Of a DNA stretch of 64,000 nucleotides, positions 33,017-42,104 are shown piece after piece. A program made the translations under genes and the position numbers. The DNA is taken from NCBI RefSeq assembly GCF_030409325.1, contig NZ_JAUFPR010000001.1:62001-126000 (forward strand). Reading direction: 5' to 3'. The DNA is from Mucilaginibacter aquaedulcis (GTDB lineage Bacteria > Bacteroidota > Bacteroidia > Sphingobacteriales > Sphingobacteriaceae). Position 1 is the stretch's first letter, and each line of letters begins with the position of its first letter. Below the pieces are notes generated by a model. It was given only the letters and a program-made list of their open reading frames with translations, ran no database searches and was not told the origin of the DNA.

Positions 33017-35065
33017 TTAAACAGGCTGCTTTATACTTTGTTTAGCGGGTTTAAAATACCTGATCAACAAAATTTCTGCGGCCAGAAAAATCAATGCCAA
33101 AATTATACAAAGTTTCCATAATTGTGTGCCAAAATTTGTTTCGGCAACAATACCTTTTAATGAAGCATTAGTACCTGTTAATAAGGCGGTTGACTTTGGC
33201 ATTAATTTCGTTAGCTCTCCCTTGTTCAAATAACTCATGTCTGATTCTGTCCGGTTATCATTAAAAGCGAGCATTGCCAGTGTGCTATCCTGCTTTTTAA
33301 GCGTGTAAATACCACTTTCCCGAAGCTGATCTGACAGGTATAAAATGGTGCTTCCCTCCTGCTGCCTCACATCCGGGATGGTACTTTGATCGCCTTTAAC
33401 CAATTTCAGTAATTGTTTCTCCGTAAGCTGAACCGGCGGTATCTCTAAAGTTTCATCCTGCCCTAAAGTGTAAAAAAGGGGCAGATCATGACCACTTAAT
33501 AAAGCAATCCTGAACATTACCGGCACAAAAAGAGCATGGCGGGGTAAATTGCTGAAATCTTCATTTAGCGGCACGGAGGCTACATACACTTTGCCCCTGC
33601 CACTTGTGTAGCCGGCCCAGAAAATTTGACCGCCTGTCAACTTCATGAGGTTATCCTGTGCGGATGATGATGGTGATAACTGATAATATTTTTTAACAAC
33701 AGGCAGATCGGGATTTTCCGGAAAGCTTTCAAATACGTTTTTAAATACAGGGCTCTGTTTATTTATGGCTGATACCTTTATGCTTTCGCTCACCAGTTTT
33801 TCGGGCCATGAAGTGCCCATGGGTTGCAGGAACGAATGATAATTAGCCAAATCAGCATCGGCAGCTGGGAAAACCATCAGCGTACCGCCCTTGACCACAT
33901 AAGTTTTTAACTGCTGCGCCAAACCTGCAGATATGGCCTTAACATCACTGATAATTACTATGGGCATACTGTTAAGGCCGGTGTAATCAACATTGCCATC
34001 GGGTACACGCTGGGCACTAAAAAAAGGATCGGAAGCAAAAACAGCTTTTAAATAGGTATTGGGGATCCCCCCATCTATAAGCAGTACCGGCATTTGGTTG
34101 CTTACGTTAAAACTAAAATAAAACTGGTTATCAAACGTAACAGGATTATCCTGAAGTTCAACCTTACCTTGTTGCCAGCCCGCTTGAAGGCCCATAAATG
34201 CCAAGGTATCATTCTGTACGGCACCTGCAGGGATACTATAACTGCCCAATGCCTTTTGCGCGCCGTTTATAATTACTTTAAGTGGAATTTTATCGGCTTT
34301 TTGGGTGGAGTAATTGTGGAGGCGTACCACCAATTTTTCGTTTTCACCAAGCCTGTGAACAGCACTTAGCAGCCAAACCGAATCAACTGCCACATTGGAT
34401 AAAGCAGCAGCTTTAAGTTGTATCAAATTAATGGCCACGCTGCTGTCGCCCTTTAATGGCTTTCCGGCCATATTTTTTTGAAGGTCAGAAATTACATAGA
34501 TTGATTTTATACTGCCAGGCTGTGTAAGCAACAGGTTTTGCTGACGGCTGATGATCTGCTGCAGATTGCGGCTTTGGGCGCTGATCTTTACCTGGTCAAC
34601 CGCATCGTCAAATTCGTCCCGGCTTAACAATCGTTGATGTTTGCCCTCAAAATCCTGGGTAAGCAGCTGAAAACGATCGTTAATATTATAGGCCGATGCA
34701 ATTTCCTTAGCCTTTTGTTTAGCATCATCAAGCAGTGAACCCTCCCGGTTAAGGGTTTCCATACTGTAGGAGTTATCTACAAAAACACTCACTACGTTTT
34801 GCCTGCCTGCGCCCGTATAATTTTGCCCCGGCAGGTATGGCCGTGCAAATGCCAGTATCAGGAAAAACAAGGCCAATAATCTGGAGGCAAGTATGAGCCT
34901 TTCTTTTAAGTTGCGGCGAGATGATTGCTGCTCCTGTATCTCCTTCAAAAACTGCACGTTGCTAAAATTCACTTTCTGAAACTTACGAAAGTTGAATAAA
35001 TGGATAATAACAGGAATAGCTAACGTGAGTAATGCAAATAAAAAAGAAGGATAGATAAAGTGCAT
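33017..35065 (-). CDS. BatA-domain protein with VWA-like region
   Basis: This 682-residue membrane protein begins with a BatA N-terminal domain: two transmembrane helices (about 5-25 and 58-78) and the conserved IIHLFNFRKFQKV and LILASRLLALFFLILAFARP. A VWA-like domain follows, with the MIDAS-type sequence VFVDNSYSM. A long periplasmic region of about 450 residues, including a class I glutaminase-like segment (VVKGGTLMVFPAAD), ends in one C-terminal helix (IILALIFLAAEILLIRYF). Bat proteins were linked to aerotolerance or envelope integrity; this stand-alone type is uncharacterised. It heads the operon with the dihydroorotase-like gene. Confidence 0.85.
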   Translation of the reverse strand: MHFIYPSFLFALLTLAIPVIIHLFNFRKFQKVNFSNVQFLKEIQEQQSSRRNLKERLILASRLLALFFLILAFARPYLPGQNYTGAGRQNVVSVFVDNSYSMETLNREGSLLDDAKQKAKEIASAYNINDRFQLLTQDFEGKHQRLLSRDEFDDAVDQVKISAQSRNLQQIISRQQNLLLTQPGSIKSIYVISDLQKNMAGKPLKGDSSVAINLIQLKAAALSNVAVDSVWLLSAVHRLGENEKLVVRLHNYSTQKADKIPLKVIINGAQKALGSYSIPAGAVQNDTLAFMGLQAGWQQGKVELQDNPVTFDNQFYFSFNVSNQMPVLLIDGGIPNTYLKAVFASDPFFSAQRVPDGNVDYTGLNSMPIVIISDVKAISAGLAQQLKTYVVKGGTLMVFPAADADLANYHSFLQPMGTSWPEKLVSESIKVSAINKQSPVFKNVFESFPENPDLPVVKKYYQLSPSSSAQDNLMKLTGGQIFWAGYTSGRGKVYVASVPLNEDFSNLPRHALFVPVMFRIALLSGHDLPLFYTLGQDETLEIPPVQLTEKQLLKLVKGDQSTIPDVRQQEGSTILYLSDQLRESGIYTLKKQDSTLAMLAFNDNRTESDMSYLNKGELTKLMPKSTALLTGTNASLKGIVAETNFGTQLWKLCIILALIFLAAEILLIRYFKPAKQSIKQPV

Positions 35066-35283
35066 ATATACAAATGTGGTGATAAATGTGCAGATTTCAA
35101 ATGTGGCGATAGCTCAGTTAACCTTTTGACTTGCTGTAGCCTGTCTTTTGCATAAATGTCTTTAATACTGTTGGCATAAATAACGTAAAAGATGTGATTT
35201 CGCTCATCAAATAATTTCTTAATCTCAATAATTAAATACATTTTGTCTGCGATTTATAAACAACAAACACTACTTAATAAACT

Positions 35284-36279
35284 ATGGAATTCAGACGATT
35301 AGGAGATACTAAACTGGCTGTTTCGGCTATTACTTTTGGGGCCTGGGCCGCCGGTGGCTGGATGTGGGGTGGTAATGATGATAAGGAAGCTATTGAGGCC
35401 ATGCGCGTATCATATGATCTTGGGGTAACCTCTATTGATACTGCTCCTATTTACGGGCAGGGTAAAAGCGAAGAACTTGTAGGCGAGGCTATTAAAGGCT
35501 TACCGCGCGATAAAGTTCAACTGTTAACAAAATTTGGAATGCGCTGGGATCTGGCCAAGGGCACCTTCGGGTTCAAAAGTCAGGATAACCAGGGTAATGA
35601 TATTGACATATATAAATATGCTGCTAAAGAAAGCATTATACTGGAGTGCGAAAACAGCCTTAAACGCTTAGGTACCGACTATATAGACCTATACCAGACA
35701 CACTGGCCAGATGCTACCACACCTATTGACGAAACCATGGAGGCTTTACTGCGCCTTAAAGAGCAAGGTAAAATACGCGAAGCCGGTGTAAGCAATTATG
35801 ATGTAAAGCAAATGGCTATTGCCGAAAAAACAATTAAGCTGGCATCAAACCAGGTACCATACAGCATGGTGAACCGCGATTTGGAAGATGAGGTGATACC
35901 TTACTGTATTGAAAATAAAAAAGCGATACTGGCTTACAGCCCACTTGAACGTGGCCTGCTCACCGGCAAAATAAAACTAGGTCATCATTTTGGCGATGGT
36001 GATCACCGTGCCGGCGTTAAGTATTTTAAAGAGGAAAATATTAAACGCACCAATGAGTTTCTGGCTAAAATTAAACCACTGGCCGATGAAAAGAACGCCA
36101 CACTTGGCCAATTAGTGATCCGGTGGACAATTAACCATCCAGGTATTACCGTTGCACTGGTAGGTGCCCGCAATGCCGAACAAGCTAAACAAAACGCGCA
36201 GGCCATCAATATTCACATTAATGGCGAAGAAATGGAGTTTATCAATAATCAACTGAGCGATCTGGAAATTGTAGGATAG
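35284..36279 (+). CDS. Aldo/keto reductase
   Basis: This 331-residue NADPH-dependent oxidoreductase has a single (beta/alpha)8 barrel. The catalytic Asp/Tyr region is SIDTAPIYGQGKSE, the Lys is in LLTKFG, the His in DLYQTHWPD, and the nucleotide site in ALVGARNAEQAKQN. It resembles the YajO/IolS type active on sugar-like or aldehyde substrates. The exact substrate cannot be told. It is a single gene between a 218-base upstream gap that holds short repeated AAATGTGG words and a shared terminator. Confidence 0.9.
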   Translation: MEFRRLGDTKLAVSAITFGAWAAGGWMWGGNDDKEAIEAMRVSYDLGVTSIDTAPIYGQGKSEELVGEAIKGLPRDKVQLLTKFGMRWDLAKGTFGFKSQDNQGNDIDIYKYAAKESIILECENSLKRLGTDYIDLYQTHWPDATTPIDETMEALLRLKEQGKIREAGVSNYDVKQMAIAEKTIKLASNQVPYSMVNRDLEDEVIPYCIENKKAILAYSPLERGLLTGKIKLGHHFGDGDHRAGVKYFKEENIKRTNEFLAKIKPLADEKNATLGQLVIRWTINHPGITVALVGARNAEQAKQNAQAINIHINGEEMEFINNQLSDLEIVG

Positions 36280-36300
36280 ATACATCCTCTTAATACATAA

Positions 36301-36335
36301 AAAAGGGAGGCACTTTTAATGCCTCCCTTTTTGTT
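36301..36335. terminator. Terminator between the aldo/keto reductase and the convergent lipoprotein gene
   Basis: Perfect stem AAAAAGGGAGGCA/TGCCTCCCTTTTT (36301-36313/36321-36333), loop CTTTTAA, works in both directions. Confidence 0.85.
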
Positions 36336-37081
36336 TAATCTCTGTGTCTTCTTCGTTTCTTTTTACTTGATTTTGAGCTGCTCTTCTTTTCTGAATTCTG
36401 GACTTTACTATTATCCTGATCCTGCTTTACTGCAGCGTTAGCGGCTGGCTTATCGGCTACATTGGTAGAATCTTTACTCAGCTGTTTTACAGTAAACTCA
36501 TTACCCCTTAAGCCATATTCCAGCTGGCGTTTGGCTCCTGTGGGTTGCGCATCTTTCCCATTGCCGTTATAAATAGGAAATTCCCTGATCAGCTTTCCAT
36601 CACGTATGTAAAAATTATCACCGCCGCGGTAACCTTTGCGGTAACCACTGTTAAGTCTTGGAAAATCGAGCTTGTTGGCTTTGTTGTTATTAAACTCAAA
36701 CGCGTAGATACTGGTGTAACGGGTAGTATCCTTTGATTTGGCCTGTATCAAAATTTCGGGATTGCCATCCACATCCATATCAGCGTTGTATACATCTACT
36801 ATCGCGCCATCCAGGTCGCCGGTAGTTGTAGTGTATTGAATACCCGACGAATCAGAATGTAAGATCAGGAATGCACCGGCATCAACTGATCCGCGACCCC
36901 AGCTCAATATATCATAGCTCTGCCCCGGCGATACCTCTATCATTTTATGAAACCGAAATGGAGGCATTAATTCAGGCTTCTTAGCAGCAGGTGTACTTAC
37001 AGTTGTCTTTGTTTCATTGCCGCTACAGCCGGCAATTATAGTACCTATTAATAATGCAAAAAGATTAAATCTGTTAACCAT
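36335..37081 (-). CDS. Hypothetical lipoprotein with FG-GAP-like motif and basic tail
   Basis: This 248-residue protein has a lipobox-like IIAGC at Cys19. The central region (about 45-195) is beta-rich with an aspartate-rich motif DMDVDGNPEI, as in FG-GAP or VCBS repeats, and DLDGAIVDVYNADMD. It faintly recalls periplasmic lysozyme-inhibitor-like proteins, which I cannot confirm. The last 45 residues are a low-complexity Lys/Ser/Arg tail (SSKSSKKKRRRHRD), unusual for an exported lipoprotein and probably binding anionic polymers. It lies 13 bases after the GH20 gene and likely shares its transcript. Confidence 0.6.
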   Translation of the reverse strand: MVNRFNLFALLIGTIIAGCSGNETKTTVSTPAAKKPELMPPFRFHKMIEVSPGQSYDILSWGRGSVDAGAFLILHSDSSGIQYTTTTGDLDGAIVDVYNADMDVDGNPEILIQAKSKDTTRYTSIYAFEFNNNKANKLDFPRLNSGYRKGYRGGDNFYIRDGKLIREFPIYNGNGKDAQPTGAKRQLEYGLRGNEFTVKQLSKDSTNVADKPAANAAVKQDQDNSKVQNSEKKSSSKSSKKKRRRHRD

Positions 37082-37094
37082 TATATATATAATA

Positions 37095-39401
37095 TTAATT
37101 GTATAATGTATCTGCTGTTAGCTCGGCTTTTTGTTTACCTGGTGCATTTATAAATACTTTTAAGGCAACAGGCCCGCCGGCATCTACATACTTTAAGCTG
37201 AAGCGGTGATACCCCTTCATTAAAGGAACTGCGCCATCCTGTTCTGTAACCGCATGCTTGCCATCGTTATCAACAACTACCTGATCATCTATCAATAACA
37301 CCGCTCCGTTACCAGACAAGGTTGAAAAACCATAATTACCATCGGCCTCGGCATTGATATATCCCGAATAAACAACGCCATATTTACCTTTGTTTTTACG
37401 AAAATCAGCCGTGCTAAAAGTTTTAATCGCGCCACTATCTGTAGCAGTAACATTACTTAACTGGCTGGTTGCTGTAAACGTACCTGGAAATAATTGATAT
37501 TTTACACCCGGAGCTGATGCCGTATAATTACTAACGGCAGCCAAAGGCGCTTTATTATAAACTACCATACGCGTTGCCACGCTCCTTTTACCCGATGGAG
37601 TGATTACGATGGTTTGCAATTCGCGGTACTGATCCTGCGGAACCGGGAAGCTCAGCGGGATATTATAGATTAAGTCTGTCTCCCGTGGCGAATAGCCATC
37701 AATAGTATAGTAAACCTTAGCCCCATCAACAGATGGCTTTAAGGTGGCGGTTAATTGCGAACCAATCATCACGGTATCTTTAGCACCTATGGCTGTAGGT
37801 ACACGATAATTAAAGCCATTTTTATCCAACCAGGCTAAATGACCGGGCAGGCGGGTTTCTGAAAAATCTTTAAAATTCTTATTAGCCAACGGCGACCAGG
37901 CCACTTCTGATAGCGCCATTAACCTTGGCAACAGCATATATTCAACCTTGGCATCTGTTGGTATGTATTCTGTCCATAAATTGGCTTGTACGCCTTCTAT
38001 GTACTTCTGCTCATCTGCTGTTAAAACATCAGGTGTTGGGTTGTAGCTGTAAATTTTTGACAAAGGCTCATTACCACCAATGCTTAAAGGCTCCTGGCTT
38101 GGTTTACCCTGCCCGTGGTCAATGTATAAACCATTACTGCCAGGGGTCATGATCACTTTGTGTTTTTGTTGAGCGGCGGCAATTCCTCCCTCTTCTCCGC
38201 GCCAGCTCATTACGGTTGCATTTGGTGCAAGCCCGCCTTCCAGAATCTCATCCCAGCCAATAATGCTGCGTCCTTTTGAGTTCAGGAATTTTTCCATGCG
38301 CTGAATGAAATAGCTTTGCAGGCCATGTTCATCTTTCAGCTTTAACTTTTTGATCAGCTGCTGGCAATACGCCGAATTTTTCCAGGCATCTTTTGGTGCC
38401 TCATCACCACCGATGTGAATATATTTACTTGGAAACAGCTCCATCACCTCGGTTAAAACATCCTCCAAAAAGCTGAATGTTTTTTCGGTAGGGCAATAGA
38501 TATCTTTAAATACTCCCCAGGTTTCGGCAGCTTTATAAGCTTTACCGGGCTCGCAGCCTAATTCAGGATAGGCGGCTAATGCAGCTGATGAATGGCCTGG
38601 CATTTCAATTTCGGGCACTACATTGATGTACCTTGCAGTAGCATATTTAACCACGTCACGAATCTGATCCTGGGTGTAAAAACCACCATAAGGGGTGTTA
38701 TCAAACTGCTGAGGAGTGCGGTCGCGGTAACCACCAATAAGGGTTTGCGCGCGCATACTGCCGATTTGCGTTAGCTTAGGATATTTTTTTATTTCGATGC
38801 GCCAGCCCTGATCTTCGGTTAGGTGCCAGTGAAAGTTATTAAGCTTGTATGCTGCCAGCAGGTCGATGTATTTTTTCACCATCTCTACCGAGAAAAAGTG
38901 ACGACCAACATCAAGCATGGCTCCGCGATAACCAAAACGCGGGTAATCCTCTACCTGCACACATGGTAATTTGCTGGTAGCGCCTCTTTCTAAAGGAATT
39001 AATTGTAATAGTGTTTGTATACCGTAAAACAATCCCGCGCCTTTACCTGCTACGGTAACTTGCTGAGGTGTAATAGTTAAACGGTAACCTTCGGCAGGCA
39101 AATTTTCTGTACCGGCTGATGTTAATGTAACTACATTATTGTTTGCCCCCCCTTTTGCAACGATAGCTTTATTGTAGGCCAGGTTGTTAGTTAAAAAATC
39201 CTTAAAAAATAAAACCGCTTTATTTGAAGGCGAATCGGCCTGAATAATGGTTTCCTGGCTCAACGTAAACTGTCCGGGAGCTTTTTTAACCGATACAGGA
39301 ACCGGAATAATACCCAAATTAGGATCGCTGTCCTGTGCTTTTAAAAGATTGGAAGATACTGTAAGCAGTGCCAACAGCAAGAGGGAGGCTTTTTTATACA
39401 T
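37095..39401 (-). CDS. Beta-N-acetylhexosaminidase, GH20
   Basis: This 768-residue secreted glycosidase has a signal peptide (residues 1-23, ending LLKAQ). Domain order is a GH20 N-terminal domain (about 30-150), the catalytic TIM barrel (about 155-510) with the Asp-Glu pair in HIGGDEAPKDAW (about residue 330), a chitobiase-type C-terminal sheet (about 530-615), and a PA14-like carbohydrate-binding domain (about 640-765, YSGYINAEADGNYGF). It removes terminal GlcNAc/GalNAc from chitin fragments, glycans or peptidoglycan. It is followed by a lipoprotein gene 13 bases downstream. Confidence 0.95.
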   Translation of the reverse strand: MYKKASLLLLALLTVSSNLLKAQDSDPNLGIIPVPVSVKKAPGQFTLSQETIIQADSPSNKAVLFFKDFLTNNLAYNKAIVAKGGANNNVVTLTSAGTENLPAEGYRLTITPQQVTVAGKGAGLFYGIQTLLQLIPLERGATSKLPCVQVEDYPRFGYRGAMLDVGRHFFSVEMVKKYIDLLAAYKLNNFHWHLTEDQGWRIEIKKYPKLTQIGSMRAQTLIGGYRDRTPQQFDNTPYGGFYTQDQIRDVVKYATARYINVVPEIEMPGHSSAALAAYPELGCEPGKAYKAAETWGVFKDIYCPTEKTFSFLEDVLTEVMELFPSKYIHIGGDEAPKDAWKNSAYCQQLIKKLKLKDEHGLQSYFIQRMEKFLNSKGRSIIGWDEILEGGLAPNATVMSWRGEEGGIAAAQQKHKVIMTPGSNGLYIDHGQGKPSQEPLSIGGNEPLSKIYSYNPTPDVLTADEQKYIEGVQANLWTEYIPTDAKVEYMLLPRLMALSEVAWSPLANKNFKDFSETRLPGHLAWLDKNGFNYRVPTAIGAKDTVMIGSQLTATLKPSVDGAKVYYTIDGYSPRETDLIYNIPLSFPVPQDQYRELQTIVITPSGKRSVATRMVVYNKAPLAAVSNYTASAPGVKYQLFPGTFTATSQLSNVTATDSGAIKTFSTADFRKNKGKYGVVYSGYINAEADGNYGFSTLSGNGAVLLIDDQVVVDNDGKHAVTEQDGAVPLMKGYHRFSLKYVDAGGPVALKVFINAPGKQKAELTADTLYN

Positions 39402-39576
39402 AATTATTAATCAGGTTGATACTAAGTGGTGAAGATATAAGATTTTAAAAAAATATAAGAAGTTTGCTCTGTAAAAAATATGTTAGCAGCAGAAACCTCT
39501 TTCTATCTCCTCAATCCCTTCCTGTAAATAATAGACCAAAAATGGCAAAGAGCAATAAAACACTCGAAAAAGTAGT

Positions 39577-39665
39577 AAGCTGTCATGCTGAGCTCAGTCG
39601 AAGGGTAGAGTGTCGAGGCCTGCCCACTATGCTTCGACGGAGCTCAGCATGACAGCTTTTTTTAA
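39577..39665. repeat. Dispersed-type hairpin repeat (TGTCATGCTGAGCTCAGTCGAAG type)
   Basis: Arms 39577-39603 and 39632-39658 are complementary at 26 of 27 positions with a 28-base loop, followed by a run of T. The core GTCATGCTGAGCTCAGTCGAAG is a sequence I associate with intergenic repeats widely scattered in related genomes. It fills the middle of the gap 39402-39789; the remainder holds the trxB-side terminator and nothing else that I see. Confidence 0.8.
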
Positions 39666-39715
39666 TTACTGCCTAATGAGGGGTTATTACTATCTAAGGG
39701 TATGGAGTTAAAACA

Positions 39716-39743
39716 ACAAAGCCACCCAAAAGGGTGGCTTTGT
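39716..39743. terminator. Terminator downstream of trxB
   Basis: Perfect 12-bp stem ACAAAGCCACCC/GGGTGGCTTTGT with loop AAAA, 47 bases past the trxB stop; T-rich flanks on the plus strand are modest on the minus strand. Confidence 0.65.
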
Positions 39744-39789
39744 TTATATTTTATGTATCCCTCTTTTTGAAGAAAGGGAATATTAACCT

Positions 39790-40746
39790 TTATGCTGTTA
39801 CTACGTGCTCTTTAGCAGCCAGGTACCTTTCGGCATCAATAGCTGCCATACAGCCTGTACCCGCAGCGGTTACTGCCTGGCGGTAGATATGATCCTGTGC
39901 ATCGCCGCAGCAAAATACACCTTCAATATTGGTTTCTGTTGAACCTGGGCGGGTTTTGATATAACCGGTTTCGTCCATATGTAACCAGCCTTTAAAAATA
40001 TCAGTATTAGGGTGGTGACCGATGGCTACGAAGAAACCTGTAACATCCAGATCGGTATCGGTATTGGTTAAAGTATTGGTAACCTTAACACCGTTTACGC
40101 TTTGACCGTCACCTAAAATCTCTTTAGTTTCGGTGTTATATAACACTTCAATATTAGGAGTGTTCAATACACGATGCACCATTGCTTTTGAGGCGCGGAA
40201 CTCATCACGACGAACGATCATGTATACCTTACGTGTCAATTTAGCCAGATAAGTAGCTTCTTCAGCAGCGGTATCACCGGCACCTACTATAGCAACATCC
40301 TGTCCTTTAAAAAAGAAGCCATCGCAAACAGCACAGGCAGAAACGCCAAAGCCGCTATATTTTTGTTCAGACTCCAGACCCAGCCATTTTGCTGAAGCTC
40401 CGGTAGCAATAATTACCGTATCGGCAGTAATGGTTTTTACATCATCAATAACCACTTTGTGTGGCAGGCTGCTAAAATCAACAGAGCTGGCATAGCCAAA
40501 ACGTATTTCGGTACCCAAACGCTCAGCTTGTTTACGCAGATCTTCCATCATTTCGGGGCCCATGATACCTTCGGGATAGCCCGGAAAGTTTTCAACCTCG
40601 GTAGTTTGGGTAAGCTGTCCGCCGGCTAATAAACCAGTGTACATAACCGGCTTTAAATCAGCTCTTGAGGCATATATAGCGGCTGTATAACCAGCCGGAC
40701 CTGAGCCTATGATCAGGCATTTTACGTGTTCAGTTTCTTGAGACAT
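39790..40746 (-). CDS. trxB: Thioredoxin reductase
   Basis: This 318-residue NADPH-flavoprotein keeps thioredoxin reduced. The FAD motif GSGPAGYTAAIYASRA is near the N-terminus, the redox pair is in CAVCDGFFF (about residue 138), and the NADPH motif GAGDTAAEEATYLAK follows. The C-terminal FAD site is FCCGDAQDHIYRQAVTAAGTG. All standard. It is a single gene, with the M19 dipeptidase 74 bases upstream. Confidence 0.97.
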   Translation of the reverse strand: MSQETEHVKCLIIGSGPAGYTAAIYASRADLKPVMYTGLLAGGQLTQTTEVENFPGYPEGIMGPEMMEDLRKQAERLGTEIRFGYASSVDFSSLPHKVVIDDVKTITADTVIIATGASAKWLGLESEQKYSGFGVSACAVCDGFFFKGQDVAIVGAGDTAAEEATYLAKLTRKVYMIVRRDEFRASKAMVHRVLNTPNIEVLYNTETKEILGDGQSVNGVKVTNTLTNTDTDLDVTGFFVAIGHHPNTDIFKGWLHMDETGYIKTRPGSTETNIEGVFCCGDAQDHIYRQAVTAAGTGCMAAIDAERYLAAKEHVVTA

Positions 40747-40820
40747 TATCTTTTAAAAATGTATGCGAATTTAACATTTATTAGCCTATTAGGCAAATAG
40801 CATCAGTCAACACTGTGCCA

Positions 40821-41993
40821 TCATTTACCTGTATTTACCTTAAGCACCCGCATTACGTTACCGCCTAATATTTTATCAATATCGCTCTCGCTGTAATGCA
40901 AATCAAGCAAAGCTTTGGTTATTTTGGGATAATCGGCAACGCTGTTCATCTGTAAAGGGTATGATTCAGAACCGTCAAAATCAGAACCTATGCCTACGTG
41001 GTCAACTCCAATCAGTTTAGCGATGTAGTCTATATGATGAATGAGCATACTGAGAGGCGGGCGCAGTTCATTAGCTTCTTTCTGATGCAGTGAACTTGCC
41101 TTAATAAAACCCAGATCGGCATCATTGTACGCCTTACCAAGCGAATCTATCTCGGCCTTATGTTTTATATAAAAATCGTTAGCCTTAGCGGCATAGGTGC
41201 TGTCAACAAAACCGCTGTAAAAATTAACGCATACTACTCCGCCATTTTTAGCAAGAGCCTTCAACTGATCATCTTTTAGGTTACGCCTGTGTGGATTGAG
41301 TGCGTATGCACAGCTATGCGAGGCAATAACCGGCTTGGTGGTTGTAGCTATCACATCATAAAAAGTGCGTTCGCCAACGTGCGATACATCAACCATTACA
41401 CCCAGCTCATTTAAGTGCTTAACAATCTGTTTACCATAATCAGTTAAACCCAAATGCGGTAAACTGTCTTTTTTAGTTACCTCGTCACGGGCCGAAGTTG
41501 CCCAGGAAGTACTGTTGTTCCAGGTTAGGGTGAGGTAGCGCATACCACGCCGCGCCAGACTATCTATATAATCCATTCTATCCTCAATCATATGGCCCCC
41601 CTCAACACCTATCAATGCGGCCAGCTTCTTTTGTTTCACAATATTTTGCAGTTCAGCGCTGTTGCGGGCAAGTGCAATTTTATCAGGGTTACGTTTAATA
41701 AGAGCATATAAAGAATCTATCTCACGGTTTGCCATGGCGAAAGCAGTTCCCTTGCCGTATTTTTCGCCGCACCATATGGAAAATATCTGCGCATCAAGTC
41801 CGCCATCCTTTGCCCTAACCAAGTCAAAGTTACCCTCGGTTTGAAGTTTAGCCAGATCAAATTTGGTGATGAGTTGGTTAGATAACACATCGTTATGCGT
41901 ATCAATCAGTATGGCTCTTTGATGGATCTGTTGAGCGTTTTGAGCTGAAAGTTTGAGGGAAAGAAAAAGCAAAGGCAGCAATAGTTTTTTCAT
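40821..41993 (-). CDS. Membrane dipeptidase (M19 family)
   Basis: This 390-residue zinc dipeptidase starts at MKKLLLPLLF (41993), which gives a signal peptide; ten upstream in-frame residues are not needed. Metal and signature residues are DTHNDVLS, GVEGGHMIED, DVSHVGERTF, ASHSCAYALNPHRRN and GIGSDFDGSE. M19 enzymes hydrolyse dipeptides, including D-amino-acid dipeptides. It is probably periplasmic. No operon partner is evident. Confidence 0.93.
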   Translation of the reverse strand: MKKLLLPLLFLSLKLSAQNAQQIHQRAILIDTHNDVLSNQLITKFDLAKLQTEGNFDLVRAKDGGLDAQIFSIWCGEKYGKGTAFAMANREIDSLYALIKRNPDKIALARNSAELQNIVKQKKLAALIGVEGGHMIEDRMDYIDSLARRGMRYLTLTWNNSTSWATSARDEVTKKDSLPHLGLTDYGKQIVKHLNELGVMVDVSHVGERTFYDVIATTTKPVIASHSCAYALNPHRRNLKDDQLKALAKNGGVVCVNFYSGFVDSTYAAKANDFYIKHKAEIDSLGKAYNDADLGFIKASSLHQKEANELRPPLSMLIHHIDYIAKLIGVDHVGIGSDFDGSESYPLQMNSVADYPKITKALLDLHYSESDIDKILGGNVMRVLKVNTGK

Positions 41994-42104
41994 AGGTTCA
42001 AGATATATATTTGAAGCATTCATTTTGTCTAAAGCAGGATTTTTGTGATTAACTGATTACCTGGACTGTTTACTTAATATAATCCCACTCACTATTCACA
42101 ACCC

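Noticed and set aside
35020..35241. A 73-codon minus-strand frame before the BatA gene
   Set aside because: It overlaps the BatA gene in another frame and has no family features; the region contains short repeated AAATGTGG words instead.
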